From Shewanella sp. MBTL60-112-B2 (GTDB lineage: Bacteria > Pseudomonadota > Gammaproteobacteria > Enterobacterales > Shewanellaceae), in contig NZ_BPFA01000020.1 of NCBI RefSeq assembly GCF_019655055.1, positions 1 through 64,000 on the forward strand: a stretch of 64,000 bases of DNA. The letters run 5' to 3'. The notes under the pieces are model-generated. The model had not been told where the DNA came from, ran no database searches, and saw nothing but the letters and a program-made list of their open reading frames with translations. Both the position numbers and the translations under genes were made by a program. This document shows, in pieces, positions 9,801-21,100 of the stretch (the stretch's first letter is position 1; each line of letters begins with the position of its first letter).

Positions 9801-12800
9801 GTTTGGGTGCCTGAGCGGTGACGCCAATGTTTGCAGTCTGTTGTGCTGCAATTGTTATTTGTGGATCTACTGAGCCAGCCGTTTCGAATGAGCTTGCCGT
9901 TTCGACTGCATTAGTGGCCTTAATCGGTTTAACTTGGCTTACCAAGGTCGATGCTGTCGCTTGCGCCAACTTTTGCGTAATCGCTTCAAGGCTTGCAAGT
10001 GGCGTATCAACAATATGCTGGTAGATATCGCGGCCACCTAAGGTGACTTGCTTAACCAACTGGTGTTTAGCATCCGATTTAAGCTCACTGCTTAAACGGG
10101 CGGTTAATGCTTGTTGCTCGCTAGCGGTTTGGCTAATCAATAGCTGTGATAATTGGTTTTCACTGATATTGTTGATGAGCGCGCAATTGGCTTTATTGGT
10201 TTGGGCTACAGCATTTAAGTTAAGTAAACCATGTAATAGGCTTGCCATTCCCGCAGCGGCAAAGCAGTGACCAATACGCTGCTCTGCAGCGGTATGAGTA
10301 ACCTGCGGTGTAGCCATTGGCGCCAATTGAATTTGGCTTGCAGGTGCAGCCATAGTTTCAATTACTTTAACGGCATTAAAGTCAGTAGCAGTTTGGCTAA
10401 GTAATCTGTCGGTGGCCAAAGCGGTTTCGGCAGTTTTAGCAAATCCAAGCGCATCTATTTGGCCGTATGAGCAGCCAGATGTCGCTTCATCTTTGACTAA
10501 TACGATAGCACCAGCACCTTCACCTACATTCCATGATGTAGAAGTTGAATTGAGATTGGCGTCGAGTTTAGGCTCGATTGCCACTGGTGAAATAGCGTTT
10601 TTGAGAATGACTTGCTCAAAGCTACCAGAGAGATCAACCGCTGCAATAACTACTGCATCTAGGTTATCTTCCATGATGAGGTTTTGCGCGACATCAATAC
10701 AGCGACTCACCGATTGCTCTGCAGCAGAAATAGTGAAGGCTGGGCCATTAAAGTCCCATAATGACGCCACGCGTGACGCCATAATATTACCAATAAAGCT
10801 GGTGTACTGATTCAGCTTAGCTGCATCAAGCACACTGTCCATGGCGATAGCTTCAAGCGCTTGGTATTCATCAGTTGATAAACTGACGCCCATGGCTGCA
10901 AGGCTTTGAGCTAGCTGAGTATGCAAGTTAACGCGGCCGCGGAACTGATGCAGTTCAAGCTCGGTTTCCATTGCGACTAATACTGCCACTTTCTGCCCAG
11001 GCTCTAGCTTGGCATCACGAATGGCTTCGTCTGTCACTCGCATTAACATTAACTGCTGTGAGATCAAACGGTCATCTTCGTTTGGCGGCAGTTTAAAGCG
11101 TAAAAAGTCTAACTCGAAGTTATCGACATAGGCACCTTTTGGTGCAGATGCTAATCCAAACTCAGCCAGTAATTCACTGTGCTTTTCAAGGCCTTTCCAA
11201 CGCTTTTTAGGCAGTTCGATAAAGCCGTTACCGTTTTGAGTCACAGCATTATTAAGCGCATTGATACTGCTAAGCGGACCAAAGTGTGAGGCAAGGCCAA
11301 CCACTTTTAGCGGCTCAGCTTGACGCGCGGCTTGAGTGGGCTTTGTCTTTACAGTCCCTTTGCCATTGTATGATTCAAGCAATAGGTGAGCATTACAACC
11401 ACCAAAGCCAAAAACCGATACGCCAGCGTGACGACTTCTCACACCAAAATGATTATTCGATGGTTTATCTGGCCAGCCTTGAACCATGCTAGGCAGGGTT
11501 GGTTTACCAAACAGTTTTTTCGGTGAAGAGATTGCATCACTGATATTGATACTTGGCGGCAGGTAACCTTCTTTCATGGCGAAGATCATTTTCATGATCC
11601 CCGGCATGCCGGCTGCGGTTAATAGGTGGCCTAAGTTAGACTTGGCTGAACCAATTAACGGTGCATCAGTACCTTGCAGCTTGTCTTCAAAGAAGGTTTC
11701 CATTGAAGTGAGCTCAATCTTATCACCCAGCGGCGTACCTGTTGCGTGGCACTCAATCACTTCAATGTCTTTTGGCTCAATATCACTGGCGGCATAGGCA
11801 CGTTCAAAGGCTTTTACCTGACCTTTAGGGTTCGGGCTTAATACAAACTGGCCTTTACCGTCGTTTGATAGACCTACGCCACTAACAACCGCATAGATCT
11901 TGTCATTGTCGCGCTCTGCATCTTCAAGCCGTTTAAGCACTAATACGCCAGCGCCTTCGCCGGCAAACAAGCCTTTACTGCTGCCATCAAACGGCACTGA
12001 AATACCATGGTCTGGGTAGGCGTGGAAGATTGAGAATCCCATGTTGATAAAGAAAGGATCTGCGCCAGAGACTGCTCCAGCCAACATGATATCGGCCTTG
12101 CCAGTGCTTAAGTAATCACAAGCAAGCTTTAATGAGTAAACCGAACTTGCACAGGCGGCATCAAGGCTTAGCTGTGCGCCGCCAAGACCTAACGCATCGG
12201 CAACCACTTTTGAGCTGTTATGGGCAATGGCACCATTGGCTGCGTTTAGGTTGCATTCATTTACCGCTCGCGCGGTATGGGCATTAGTTGGGCTTAACTT
12301 AAATGCTTTTGCGCCGAGTTTATCCTGCAGGGCTTTCTCAACCGCGCTGTGATAAATCGGCAAAAACAGATCGTTGGAGCGGGTAGTTGGGAACGATAAA
12401 GCGCCCATTACTACACCTGTGCGGCTTAAGTCTGCACAGGTGATATCAATTCCGGCATCCGTTAACGCATTGCGGCTGGTGTCTAGTGCCCAAAGAAAGC
12501 TGTCATCTAAACCAGTTAAGCTTTGCTCTGACAGCTTGTAGCCCGCAGGGTTAAATTGAAAGTTTTCAATATAGCCGCCTTTATTACAATAAAAGCGGTC
12601 GGACTGACCTTGTACACCTTGATAATCTTGGCTGTTAGCACCGAGTTTTTCGTTGGTTAAGGTGCTGCGAGAGTCGCGTTTATCCAGCAGGTTCTGCCAA
12701 AATTCTTGCGGGGTTTTAGCATCTGGATACAGAGTGGCTAAACCGACAATGGCGATTTTGCTTTGTTTACTGGTTTTACTTGCGTTAGTCGCGCCTTTTC

Positions 12801-12843
12801 CACTTTGGGAAAGAGGGTTAGAAGCATTGTCTGGTAATGACAT
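6832..12843 (-). CDS. pfaC: PfaC, KS-CLF-dehydratase subunit of EPA synthase
   Basis: This 2003-residue multidomain subunit has the following order. A ketosynthase (about 25-480) carries Cys in DAACASS (about 231) and His in CHATGT (about 366) and NLGH (about 404). A second KS-like chain-length factor (about 510-960) lacks that Cys: SAAEQSV stands at the equivalent place. A low-complexity linker (about 960-1170) includes four VD/ID-x-QA units. Two FabA-type hot-dog dehydratase domains follow, with active-site stretches HFKGDQVMAGSL (about 1446) and HFHQDPVMPGSL (about 1901). These condense, control chain length, and dehydrate/isomerise to place cis double bonds. The ATG overlaps the pfaB stop by one base (TAATG), with an AAGGGGAAG ribosome site inside pfaB. 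Confidence 0.97.
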   Translation of the reverse strand: MSLPDNASNPLSQSGKGATNASKTSKQSKIAIVGLATLYPDAKTPQEFWQNLLDKRDSRSTLTNEKLGANSQDYQGVQGQSDRFYCNKGGYIENFQFNPAGYKLSEQSLTGLDDSFLWALDTSRNALTDAGIDITCADLSRTGVVMGALSFPTTRSNDLFLPIYHSAVEKALQDKLGAKAFKLSPTNAHTARAVNECNLNAANGAIAHNSSKVVADALGLGGAQLSLDAACASSVYSLKLACDYLSTGKADIMLAGAVSGADPFFINMGFSIFHAYPDHGISVPFDGSSKGLFAGEGAGVLVLKRLEDAERDNDKIYAVVSGVGLSNDGKGQFVLSPNPKGQVKAFERAYAASDIEPKDIEVIECHATGTPLGDKIELTSMETFFEDKLQGTDAPLIGSAKSNLGHLLTAAGMPGIMKMIFAMKEGYLPPSINISDAISSPKKLFGKPTLPSMVQGWPDKPSNNHFGVRSRHAGVSVFGFGGCNAHLLLESYNGKGTVKTKPTQAARQAEPLKVVGLASHFGPLSSINALNNAVTQNGNGFIELPKKRWKGLEKHSELLAEFGLASAPKGAYVDNFELDFLRFKLPPNEDDRLISQQLMLMRVTDEAIRDAKLEPGQKVAVLVAMETELELHQFRGRVNLHTQLAQSLAAMGVSLSTDEYQALEAIAMDSVLDAAKLNQYTSFIGNIMASRVASLWDFNGPAFTISAAEQSVSRCIDVAQNLIMEDNLDAVVIAAVDLSGSFEQVILKNAISPVAIEPKLDANLNSTSTSWNVGEGAGAIVLVKDEATSGCSYGQIDALGFAKTAETALATDRLLSQTATDFNAVKVIETMAAPASQIQLAPMATPQVTHTAAEQRIGHCFAAAGMASLLHGLLNLNAVAQTNKANCALINNISENQLSQLLISQTASEQQALTARLSSELKSDAKHQLVKQVTLGGRDIYQHIVDTPLASLEAITQKLAQATASTLVSQVKPIKATNAVETASSFETAGSVDPQITIAAQQTANIGVTAQAPKRELGTPPMTTNTIANTANNTNKTLDTAIGNTVAGEIGSGDLASFQHNQQLTQQAHLAFLESRNAGMKVADALLKQQLAQVTGQVLDIQAVDTQAVDIQAIDAQTATLAATHTPTQAAPVQSSVVELKPDHANVPPYIAPVPALKPCIWNYADLVEYAEGDIAKVFGSDYAIIDSYSRRVRLPTTDYLLVSRVTKLDATINQFKPCSMTTEYDIPVDAPYLVDGQIPWAVAVESGQCDLMLISYLGIDFENKGERVYRLLDCTLTFLGDLPRGGDTLRYDIKINNYARNGETLLFFFSYECFVGDKMILKMDGGCAGFFTDEELADGKGVIRTEEEIKARSLVQKQRFNPLLDCPKTQFSYGDIHKLLTADIAGCFGPSHSGAHQPSLCFASEKFLMIEQVSKVDRTGGTWGLGLIEGHKQLEADHWYFPCHFKGDQVMAGSLMAEGCGQLLQFYMLHLGMHTQTKNGRFQPHENASQQVRCRGQVLPQSGVLTYRMEVTEIGFSPRPYAKANIDILLNGKAVVDFQNLGVMIKEEDECTRYPLLTNSANTTGTAKTAQAPVASRNTEYQPASVNAPLMAQIPDLTKEPNKGVIPISHVEAPITPDYPNRIPDTVPFTPYHMFEFATGNIENCFGPEFSIYRGMIPPRTPCGDLQVTTRVIEVNGKRGDFKKPSSCIAEYEVPADAWYFDKNSHGAVMPYSILMEISLQPNGFISGYMGTTLGFPGLELFFRNLDGSGELLRDVDLRGKTIRNDSRLLSTVMAGTNIIQSFSFELSVDNEPFYRGTAVFGYFKGDALKDQLGLDNGKVTQPWHVANGVAATTKVNLLDKSGRHFNAPANQPHYRLAGGQLNFIDSVEIVDNGGTEGLGYLYAERTIDPSDWFFQFHFHQDPVMPGSLGVEAIIETMQTYAISKDLGAGFKNPKFGQILSNIKWKYRGQINPLNKQMSMDVSITSVKDEDGKKVITGNASLSKDGLRIYEVFDIAICIEEA

Positions 12844-15140
12844 TAGACTTCCCCTTGAAGTAAATGGTCTTGGTTAGACTCAATCGCAGTTGACTGCTTT
12901 GCCGCCGAGTGGGCGATTAATTGGCAATGCGCTAGCTCGCGCTTGAGTCCATCAATAAATGGTTGCAGCGATAACGGCACGTTATGGCTAATTAATTGGC
13001 CTATAGCCTTAATCACGCTGGTAATGTCTTGGCTACCCTTAGCGTTCATTGGCACAGTGCAACAAGGCTGATGTTTTGCACTGCTGGCACTATCTTGTTT
13101 AGCAATCTTGTCGATCAAGGTGCAGTTTTGTCTATCTGCACCGATTTCAACAAACAGCTTAGCGCCTTGATGTTGGGCGTGATGTACTAGCGCGGTAAAG
13201 TCCAAGGTTTGGCAGAAGGTGTCGGCAATAGATTGAGCAACGACTAGGCTGCTAAGTGCTTGCTCACTCACCGTTTGCTTAGCGGTTAAATCTGCGGCGC
13301 TGATAAAACCTATTTCACTAGGAAGCTCAGCTTTTAACGGTTGCAGATAAAAATCCATCACATTTTGATGCTCTTGCATCGCAGGTTGCGTATGCATTGC
13401 TGTTACGCGATTGGCTGCAATACCGCGTTTGCCCAGTGCAGCAAGCAGTGCTTTGCACTGGGTTTCACAGCCAGCGATTACGCAGGTGTCACCTTGAATA
13501 ATCGCAAGGTAAGCGTGTGGATAATCTTTTAGTAATGCCTCAAGTGGCGCTGCTTCACTTCTAACCACAAAGCTATTCCACTGGATCTCTGCGGCGGTGT
13601 CATCGAGCTGCCAAGCCTGTCTAACAGCGGTTAATTTGCCGGAAATAGCCGAAGTGAAAAGCGGGTCGGTTTGGGTTTTGCTAATCAGCGCATGCGGGTT
13701 TTGCCATACGCCTAAGCTTGCCCACATTGATGCTTCACCCATTGAGTAACCTAAAGCAAAATTAGGCTTAATATTAAACTCATTGGTTAGCAGCTGAGTT
13801 AACAAGTAGCTGCTACCCACGCCAGCAATGGCTAAGTCACCTAAGCTCATCTTGGCGGCATGTTTAGGGTCAAGATGATAGATATCTTCTGCTTGTAGCA
13901 TCGACTTTAAATCGCCTTCCCGCTCAAGTTTGGCGTAAAGAGCAGGGAAGTACTGATGCAATTCATTAAGCATATCGGCATAAACCGTACCCACACCTGG
14001 ATAGACAAAAGCGAGCCCCGCTTGGGCGTCGTTATCGCTATTACCAAGCGGTGTTAGGGTCAAATAACTACCCGCAGGGGTTTTATATTGACTTAAGCTA
14101 CTATGACTTAAATTAGCGTTTGTTTGCTCAGCAAAAAGCGCTGCTAGTGCATCGTTCAGTGCATTTAATTCTTGTTTAGCTGCGACGAATGAGCTCGCTT
14201 GAATAACAGCCTGATAAGCGGGCTTATTATGGCTACTAAACAGTCTCGCAGCGTTAACAAAATTGTCATGCATTGTGCTGAGCAGCACTTGTTGATGCTG
14301 TAGAGAAAGCTCATTAGTATCTGCTACCTGCAAGCTGGCTAATTGCTGTATTAGCTTAGCTATCGATGCTGCAATATCTTGCTCACTATTGCCGGGCAAG
14401 ATAAACATTAATCTTTGGCTGCTTAGCATTGACTTAGGCGCTAACGAGCCTGTGCCTTGGGTTAGCACATAGCTGGTTGCTTGTTGGCCATTAACAAAGT
14501 TTATGGCTGCAACACGGTTTTGATGAAATTCGCTAAACCAATAGTGGCTTTTGGCCTGTTTAGCACCCAGTTTTACACCTTGATGAACAGCTTTTCTTAC
14601 ATGGGTGCGGCTAGCAAGTTGCTGAATAAGGGAATAAACCTCTGTGAACTGCTGTTCACTATTGAGGTTTTCAAAACACTCATTCACGCTGACATCAGTT
14701 AAGCTACGTTTGGCTTGTATAAGAGACTGGCTTAGCGCATTAGATGGTATTCCATCTTGACTTATTGGCGTCGATTCAGCTTGCTGCATAGCTGCAAGCT
14801 GCGCATGAGGATGGATCCGCATTTGCGCCGCTTTTAATGCAGGTAGCATTAACAAAGCGTGAGTTGCTGTAGCAAGCTTGACGATATAGCCATTGTTAAT
14901 CGCGTTGGTCGCAGCATTTAGCTGCGACTCAAAGCTGTTTGCATCGCTGTCATCTGAGATAGTGATGCTGAGCATTTCAGGTGACGGTGCACTGTTAAGC
15001 AGGGCATTTAGCTCTGGCTGCACTGTTTGATAGCTCGCTAAAACCGACTGGTCGACAGTGTTAATATCAAACTGCGGCGTTGGCAGTAAGATAAGTGCGA
15101 TGCGAAGTGGCATCACACTGGTATTAGGCGTTTGTTCCAC
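12843..15140 (-). CDS. pfaB: PfaB, acyltransferase subunit of EPA synthase
   Basis: This 765-residue subunit carries an acyltransferase domain. The nucleophile elbow is GYSMGE with Ser at about residue 468, preceded by the oxyanion-type segment FVYPGVGT (about 370). The first 350 residues are weakly conserved and resemble an inactive KS-like region. In pfa systems PfaB is the most variable subunit and is linked to whether EPA or DHA is made; that is family knowledge and not visible here. The start is GTG, overlapping the pfaA stop by one base (TAGTG), with GAGGCG as ribosome site. The pfaC start overlaps its stop in the same way. Confidence 0.95.
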   Translation of the reverse strand: MEQTPNTSVMPLRIALILLPTPQFDINTVDQSVLASYQTVQPELNALLNSAPSPEMLSITISDDSDANSFESQLNAATNAINNGYIVKLATATHALLMLPALKAAQMRIHPHAQLAAMQQAESTPISQDGIPSNALSQSLIQAKRSLTDVSVNECFENLNSEQQFTEVYSLIQQLASRTHVRKAVHQGVKLGAKQAKSHYWFSEFHQNRVAAINFVNGQQATSYVLTQGTGSLAPKSMLSSQRLMFILPGNSEQDIAASIAKLIQQLASLQVADTNELSLQHQQVLLSTMHDNFVNAARLFSSHNKPAYQAVIQASSFVAAKQELNALNDALAALFAEQTNANLSHSSLSQYKTPAGSYLTLTPLGNSDNDAQAGLAFVYPGVGTVYADMLNELHQYFPALYAKLEREGDLKSMLQAEDIYHLDPKHAAKMSLGDLAIAGVGSSYLLTQLLTNEFNIKPNFALGYSMGEASMWASLGVWQNPHALISKTQTDPLFTSAISGKLTAVRQAWQLDDTAAEIQWNSFVVRSEAAPLEALLKDYPHAYLAIIQGDTCVIAGCETQCKALLAALGKRGIAANRVTAMHTQPAMQEHQNVMDFYLQPLKAELPSEIGFISAADLTAKQTVSEQALSSLVVAQSIADTFCQTLDFTALVHHAQHQGAKLFVEIGADRQNCTLIDKIAKQDSASSAKHQPCCTVPMNAKGSQDITSVIKAIGQLISHNVPLSLQPFIDGLKRELAHCQLIAHSAAKQSTAIESNQDHLLQGEV

Positions 15141-18100
15141 TATTTCGCCTCACTGTCGTTTGCTAGCACAGCAGGTAAAAATGCGGGGTTTAAGCTTTTG
15201 CTAATAGTGATTTTAGCCGACTTAAACATGGCACTTAACTCGCCGTTAGCTCGGTATAGCGCAACATTGGCTTCAAGTGAGCGTTTGTTATGCTTAATGA
15301 CTTCAAGCTCAATGATACCGGTTTCACCAAAGGCCATTGGTTGGTTTGAGATAAACTCACCAATGCTTGATGGCAAACTCGCCGCGCCAGTTTTAAGTCT
15401 TGCCCAAACGAGCATGGCTTGTAGCAGTAGGTCTTCAGCAAAAGGCTGACTACCACCCACATGAGCTTGCGGCAAGAACTCACCACAATCGCTAAGCTTT
15501 ACCTGCGGTAATGAAACGTTGGCAATTAATCTTTGCTCATCAAACTGCACCACAGATTGGATCCCTTGTAGACGCGGCCCGTGGAACAAGGTGCCGTTAC
15601 TATAAAGTTCCTTCGCTGTGGTAATCACCTTAGCTGCGCTTAAGTTAAACTGCTTGCTAGCGTACTCAGTGGTTATGTTACCTACAAGTGTTGCTTGATA
15701 TTGTGGGCGACCATTACTGCTGATCAACGCATTCAGTGTTGCATCTTCACCTGTTGGCGTTAGCTCAAGAGTTAACTCTTGAGCTGCATCGGTTTCAAAT
15801 ACAATCCCTTTTAGCAGTTTGTAATTTATGACTTTTACCTGAGAGCCGAGCATATCGCTCGCCGCTTCACGCATCCAGTCGATAGCACATACCGTTGGCA
15901 GCACGCTGTTACCGCCAATGCGGTGATCTTCAATGAAGACCATGGCACTAGGGGTTAACAGACGCGTTGCAGTGACAGCTTGTAGTGGTGTTTTTTGTGC
16001 ACCAGCACGCGGATGCGATGTTGTTAGCACCTCACCCGCATTAAGCTTTTTTACAGAAGCAGTCTCAGTTGCTTTTGTGTCGCTTCCGCCTTGCATTGAT
16101 GTACCAATTAGCAACTGTACGCCTGTTTCACCTAATAGCTGAGTCGCAAATAGCTCTGCACCTGCTTTTAGTGGAATGACGTATACACCACGGTCGGTAA
16201 ACATCTTTTTAAGCGCAGGGTTAACCATGCCGCCATCCCAAGGGCCCCAGTTAAAGCTCATGACTTTAGCTTGTGGGTTACGTGCAGTGAACTGCAACGC
16301 TGCCTTGTTAAGAATGTCGTTTGACATCGCATAATCGCTTTGACCTGTGTTGCCGTAAAAACCTGCAGCAGATGAGAACATAGCAAGTAACTTAATCTTA
16401 CTTGGCTCAAGTGCCGCGAGTAGCGCTTTTAGGCCGTTAACTTTAGTGCCATAAACACGTGCAAGTTCAGCAAGAGTCTTGTCTTGAATATGCTTGTCTG
16501 CTAGTACGCCTGCGCCGTGAATAAGACCGGTGATCTCATTTGAGCGACCGTTAAGTGCTGCTGTGATTGCTGCGCTGTCGGTGACGTCCATGCTCACGTA
16601 TTCGGCAGATGCTCCAACCTCGCTAAAGGCGGCTAGGGCTGCATTAATCTCAATGCTGCTTTGTACTGGCCACACAGCGGCTTCAACTTGCTTTGGCGTT
16701 GGCTTTTGACCTGTAGAGATAATATGAGCGATTGCCGCTGACTTTAGCTCGCTGGTTTGCTTACCTGCAGCCCAGCTTGGCAAAGCTTGTAATTCACTAC
16801 GGCCAGCTAAGATAAAGTGCGACTGAGTGCGTTTAGCCAGTGCTAGTGCACATTCGAAGGTTACGCCTTTTGCGCCCCCGGTCACCAGTATTTTATCTGT
16901 ACTGTTAAGCTCAGCTTTTGCTGTTTTGTCTGCAGCTTCTCCGGCAACTAAGGTCACTCGAGTTAGCTCATCTTTTTTACCGAAAGAGATACCCACTTCA
17001 GGAAGTTGAGCGTTGCTATCAAATAGTTCGCTAGTGATCGCATCGGCTAAATGAGTTGCATCAACATCTGTTGCAATATCGAGTGCACGACAAAAAACCT
17101 GTGGCCATTCATGACTTAGGGTTTTAGTTAACCCTGCTAATGCAGCTTGGTTAAGTTCTGCACCTTTTAGTGCATCAGTATTTAAGTAACCAAAGCCACC
17201 GTCGATGCGGCTTACTGTCACAAAACAGCGGCGAGCGTCTGATCCTGCAACTAATTTTGGTTGCAACAATTTAGCCCATAAGAACGCATTACTCACGTGA
17301 GTAAAGCTTTGCCCATCGAGGTTTACTGCACTTTGCTGCGCAGCATTCGTTTCTGGTTGCAAGTGGATAAAGCCACCAATAGTGCCAACCTGAGTTTCAA
17401 TCTGCGCGATAACTGCAGCGATACTTGTCTCTAGCTCAGACTCATCGCTTGAGGTAAGTTCAAAGCTGGCAACGTCACTTGAAAGTGGCGATTGTGGCTG
17501 ACCAGCAGCAAGACGCACAACGGCAACTTTAAGACCTTGTTTAATTAGTTTCTCAGCTAAAACACCTGCGTTGTGACCATCATCGTTGATCACAACACTT
17601 GCGTCTGCGGCGAAACAATTTTCTAGCTTGTCCGCCGCATTAAGCTTTTTTAGCGCTACCTCGCTATGAGGAGGAAGCTCTACACTTGGTTCTGCCGAAA
17701 TTGCTGCTGGCTTTGAAGCATTTGCAGCACTTTTATCAGCAGAGCCTTCAGCCGCACTTGTATTAGTAGAGCCATCAGCTGCACTTGTAGAAAGTTTAGA
17801 GTTCATATAGGCCACGATTTCGCCAAGCGTACGGCACTCTGCTAAATCTTCAGGATTTAGCTCAGGTAGACCCGGTAGCTCATCTTGAACTGTGCCAAGA
17901 ATTTCTACACGCTTAATTGAATCGATACCTAAATCGGCTTCCATATCCATGCCAAGTTCAAGCATTTCAGTTGGGTAGCCAGTCTTTTCTGCAACTACAG
18001 ACATCATAGTCGCCTGTACCTTGTCAGCAGAAAGACCATTCGCTGCAGGAGTCGCAGCTGCGGCACTTGTAGATAGCTGATAGTTCATAGAGCCTTCAGC

Positions 18101-21100
18101 CGGCAGTTTAGAGCCGTCAGTCAGCTTAGAGTTCATGTAGCTAACGATTTCGCCTAGCGTACGACACTCTGCTAGATCTTCTGGATTAAGCTCAGGTAAA
18201 CCTGGTAGCTCATCTTGTACTGTGCCAAGAATTTCAACGCGTTTAATTGAGTCGATGCCTAAATCGGCTTCCATATCCATGCTAAGTTCTAGCATTTCAG
18301 TTGGGTAGCCAGTCTTTTCGGCAACTACTGACATCATAGTAGCCTGTACTTTGTCAGCACTTACACCGTTTGCAGCTGGTGCAATAGCAGCATATGAAAG
18401 AGGAGAGCCTTCAGCTGCACTTGTAGACAGCTTTGAGTTCATGTAGCTAACGATTTCGCCCAGTGTACGACACTCAGCTAGATCTTCTGGGTTAAGCTCA
18501 GGTAAACCCGGTAGCTCATCTTGTACTGTGCCAAGAATTTCAACGCGCTTGATAGAGTCGATACCCAAATCGGCTTCCATATCCATGCTTAGTTCAAGCA
18601 TTTCAGTTGGGTAGCCAGTCTTCTCGGCAACTACAGACATCATGGTCGCTTGTACCTTTTGCGCGCTTAGACCGTTTGCAGCTGGTGCAATAGTCGCAGA
18701 TGAAAGAGCAGAGCCTTCAGCCGCACTTGTAGACAGCTGAGAGTTCATAGAGCCTTCAGCTGGCAGTTTACTGCCCATATAGTCGACGATTTCACCCAGT
18801 GTGCGACACTCGGCTAAATCTTCAGGATTAAGCTCAGGTAAACCCGGTAGCTCGTCTTGTACTGTACCTAGAATTTCAACGCGCTTGATAGAATCGATAC
18901 CTAAATCGGCTTCCATATCCATTTCAAGCTCTAACATTTCAGTTGGGTAGCCAGTCTTTTCGGCAACCACTGACATCATAGTGCTTTGTACTTTTGCTGT
19001 GCTCAAGGCTGTACCGCTCGCAGCTGGTGCAGTGGCCAATTGAGACACTTGCGCCGCAGCGGCACTTGTATTAGCAGAGCCGTCAGCTGGTAGTTTACTG
19101 CCCATATAGTCGACGATTTCACCAAGCGTACGACACTCAGCCAAATCTTCAGGGCTAAGCTCAGGTAAACCTGGTAGCTCATCTTGTACAGTGCCAAGAA
19201 TCTCAACGCGTTTAATTGAGTCGATACCTAAATCGGCTTCCATATCCATGCCAAGCTCAAGCATTTCAGTTGGGTAACCGGTTTTTTCAGCAACCACAGA
19301 CATCATAGTGCTTTGCACTTTTGCAGCGCTCAAGGCTGTTTGCGTGCTCAGGGCTGTTTCAGCGCTCAGACCGTTTGCCGCTGGTGCAACAGTCGCAGCT
19401 GCTGTAACAGGTGAAAGCTGAGAGTTCATAGAGCCGTCAGCTGGCAGTTTACTGCCCATATAGTCGACGATTTCGCCTAGTGTACGACACTCAGCTAAAT
19501 CTTCAGGGCTAAGCTCTGGTAAACCCGGTAGCTCATCTTGTACTGTGCCAAGAATTTCTACACGCTTGATTGAATCGATGCCTAAGTCGGCTTCCATATC
19601 CATTTCAAGCTCTAGCATTTCAGTTGGGTAACCGGTTTTCTCGGCAACCACTTCAAGCATGGTGGCTTGGACTTTTGCTGCGCTCAAGGCTGAAGGCATT
19701 GTAGTCACAACACTTGTATGAGTTGGAACAACAGTTTGGGCAGGCGCAGCTTGACGAGCAACTTGTACTGGAGCCGTTTGAACAGGAGCTGTTACCGGTG
19801 CAGGCTGTGCTTGTGGAGCTTGAGTAGGCTGCACTGGCGTAGTGATAATTGGCGCTGCAATCGCAGCTTGAGCAACAACTTGGCTTTGAACCACTTGACT
19901 CTGAATTACTTCGGTTTGAATTCCTTCATTGTGAATGACAGGAGCGTAAGTTGCTTGGCTGCCATTTAGCAGGTTCAATGCGGCAATATTGCTGCCCGCT
20001 TGCATTTCAAGGAATTGCGTGTGGCTTTGTAGTGTTTGCGCTTGTAGCTGGTGGAACTGCTCCATTGAGCGTTGTAAGCTCTCTGGGATCGCAATTCCAG
20101 AACCTGCCAGCTTAGCTTGCTCTGTCATCAATGTGGTGAACGTCTCACCATATTGCTGTGGAATAGCTAAGAATTGCTGATGTAGCTGAGCTGTTTGCTG
20201 CTGGGCGGCAAAAAAGTTGCTGAGTGCATCGCTGCTAATATTATGCGCTGCTGGCTTACTATTTTTAGACACGACTTGATTCTCTTGAGCTGAATGAGCT
20301 TCAACTGGGGTTGCATTGGTTGAATGATAAGTGGCTTGCTCGTTACCTGATGTAACTGCTGCAACTTCAACAATCTTTTCGACTTCTACGATTTTTTCTA
20401 CGAGCTTCTCTACTTCAACCAACTTCTCAACTTCAACGATTTTTTCTTCGATCACATGTTCGATTTGTGAAGTGACGATGCCAGTCTCTAAAGATTTGGC
20501 CATCTTAGCGCGAGTCGCTTTGCTGATATGGTTAGCAGCGTTTAGCGAAATACTCATAGGTGACTTTTTAGCTGGAGCGGCAATATCGGCTTGGTATGGG
20601 TCGATTTCGCTTAATACAACACCGGTAACGGCCAGTTGCATTGCTGCTTGCTTAAGCTGCAGATCACTATCACCTTTAGGATTAGGGTTTATAGAGATTG
20701 TGCAAACTTCATTTTCAGTGTTAGCAAGCGTGCCTTGAACAAGCTTTTGTAAGATGTTCTTCGGACCAAACTCAACAAATACGCGTGCACCGGCGTCATA
20801 CATAGCTTCTAGCTGGCTAGTAAAGCGGACTGATTGAAGCATATGTTTCTTAAACGAGGCTTTAATCTTTGCAGCAGTGCTTTCATAAAGTCCGCCAGTT
20901 GCATTTGAGTAAAGTGCTCGGCTAGCTTTAGTAAACTTGGCTGCATCAATCGCTTTAGCAAATGGCGCTTGGGCGTGACCAACAAGTTCAGTGTGGAATG
21001 CACCTGATACTGGCAGGTTAATCGCTTTGTAACCAAGCTCACTTAGCGCCTTAGCCGCATCAGCGGTACTTGCTGTTGGACCTGCAATCACAGATTGAGT

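Noticed and set aside
10412..10810. 132-codon plus-strand frame inside pfaC
   Set aside because: It is antisense to the CLF domain and its composition mirrors that domain.
17800..19685. Evenly spaced repeats as a CRISPR-like array
   Set aside because: The repeats are in frame within pfaA and encode ACP domains.
20331..20738. Long antisense open frames within pfaA, pfaB and pfaC
   Set aside because: They are the shadow of biased codons in the real genes; no ribosome sites or recognisable domains.
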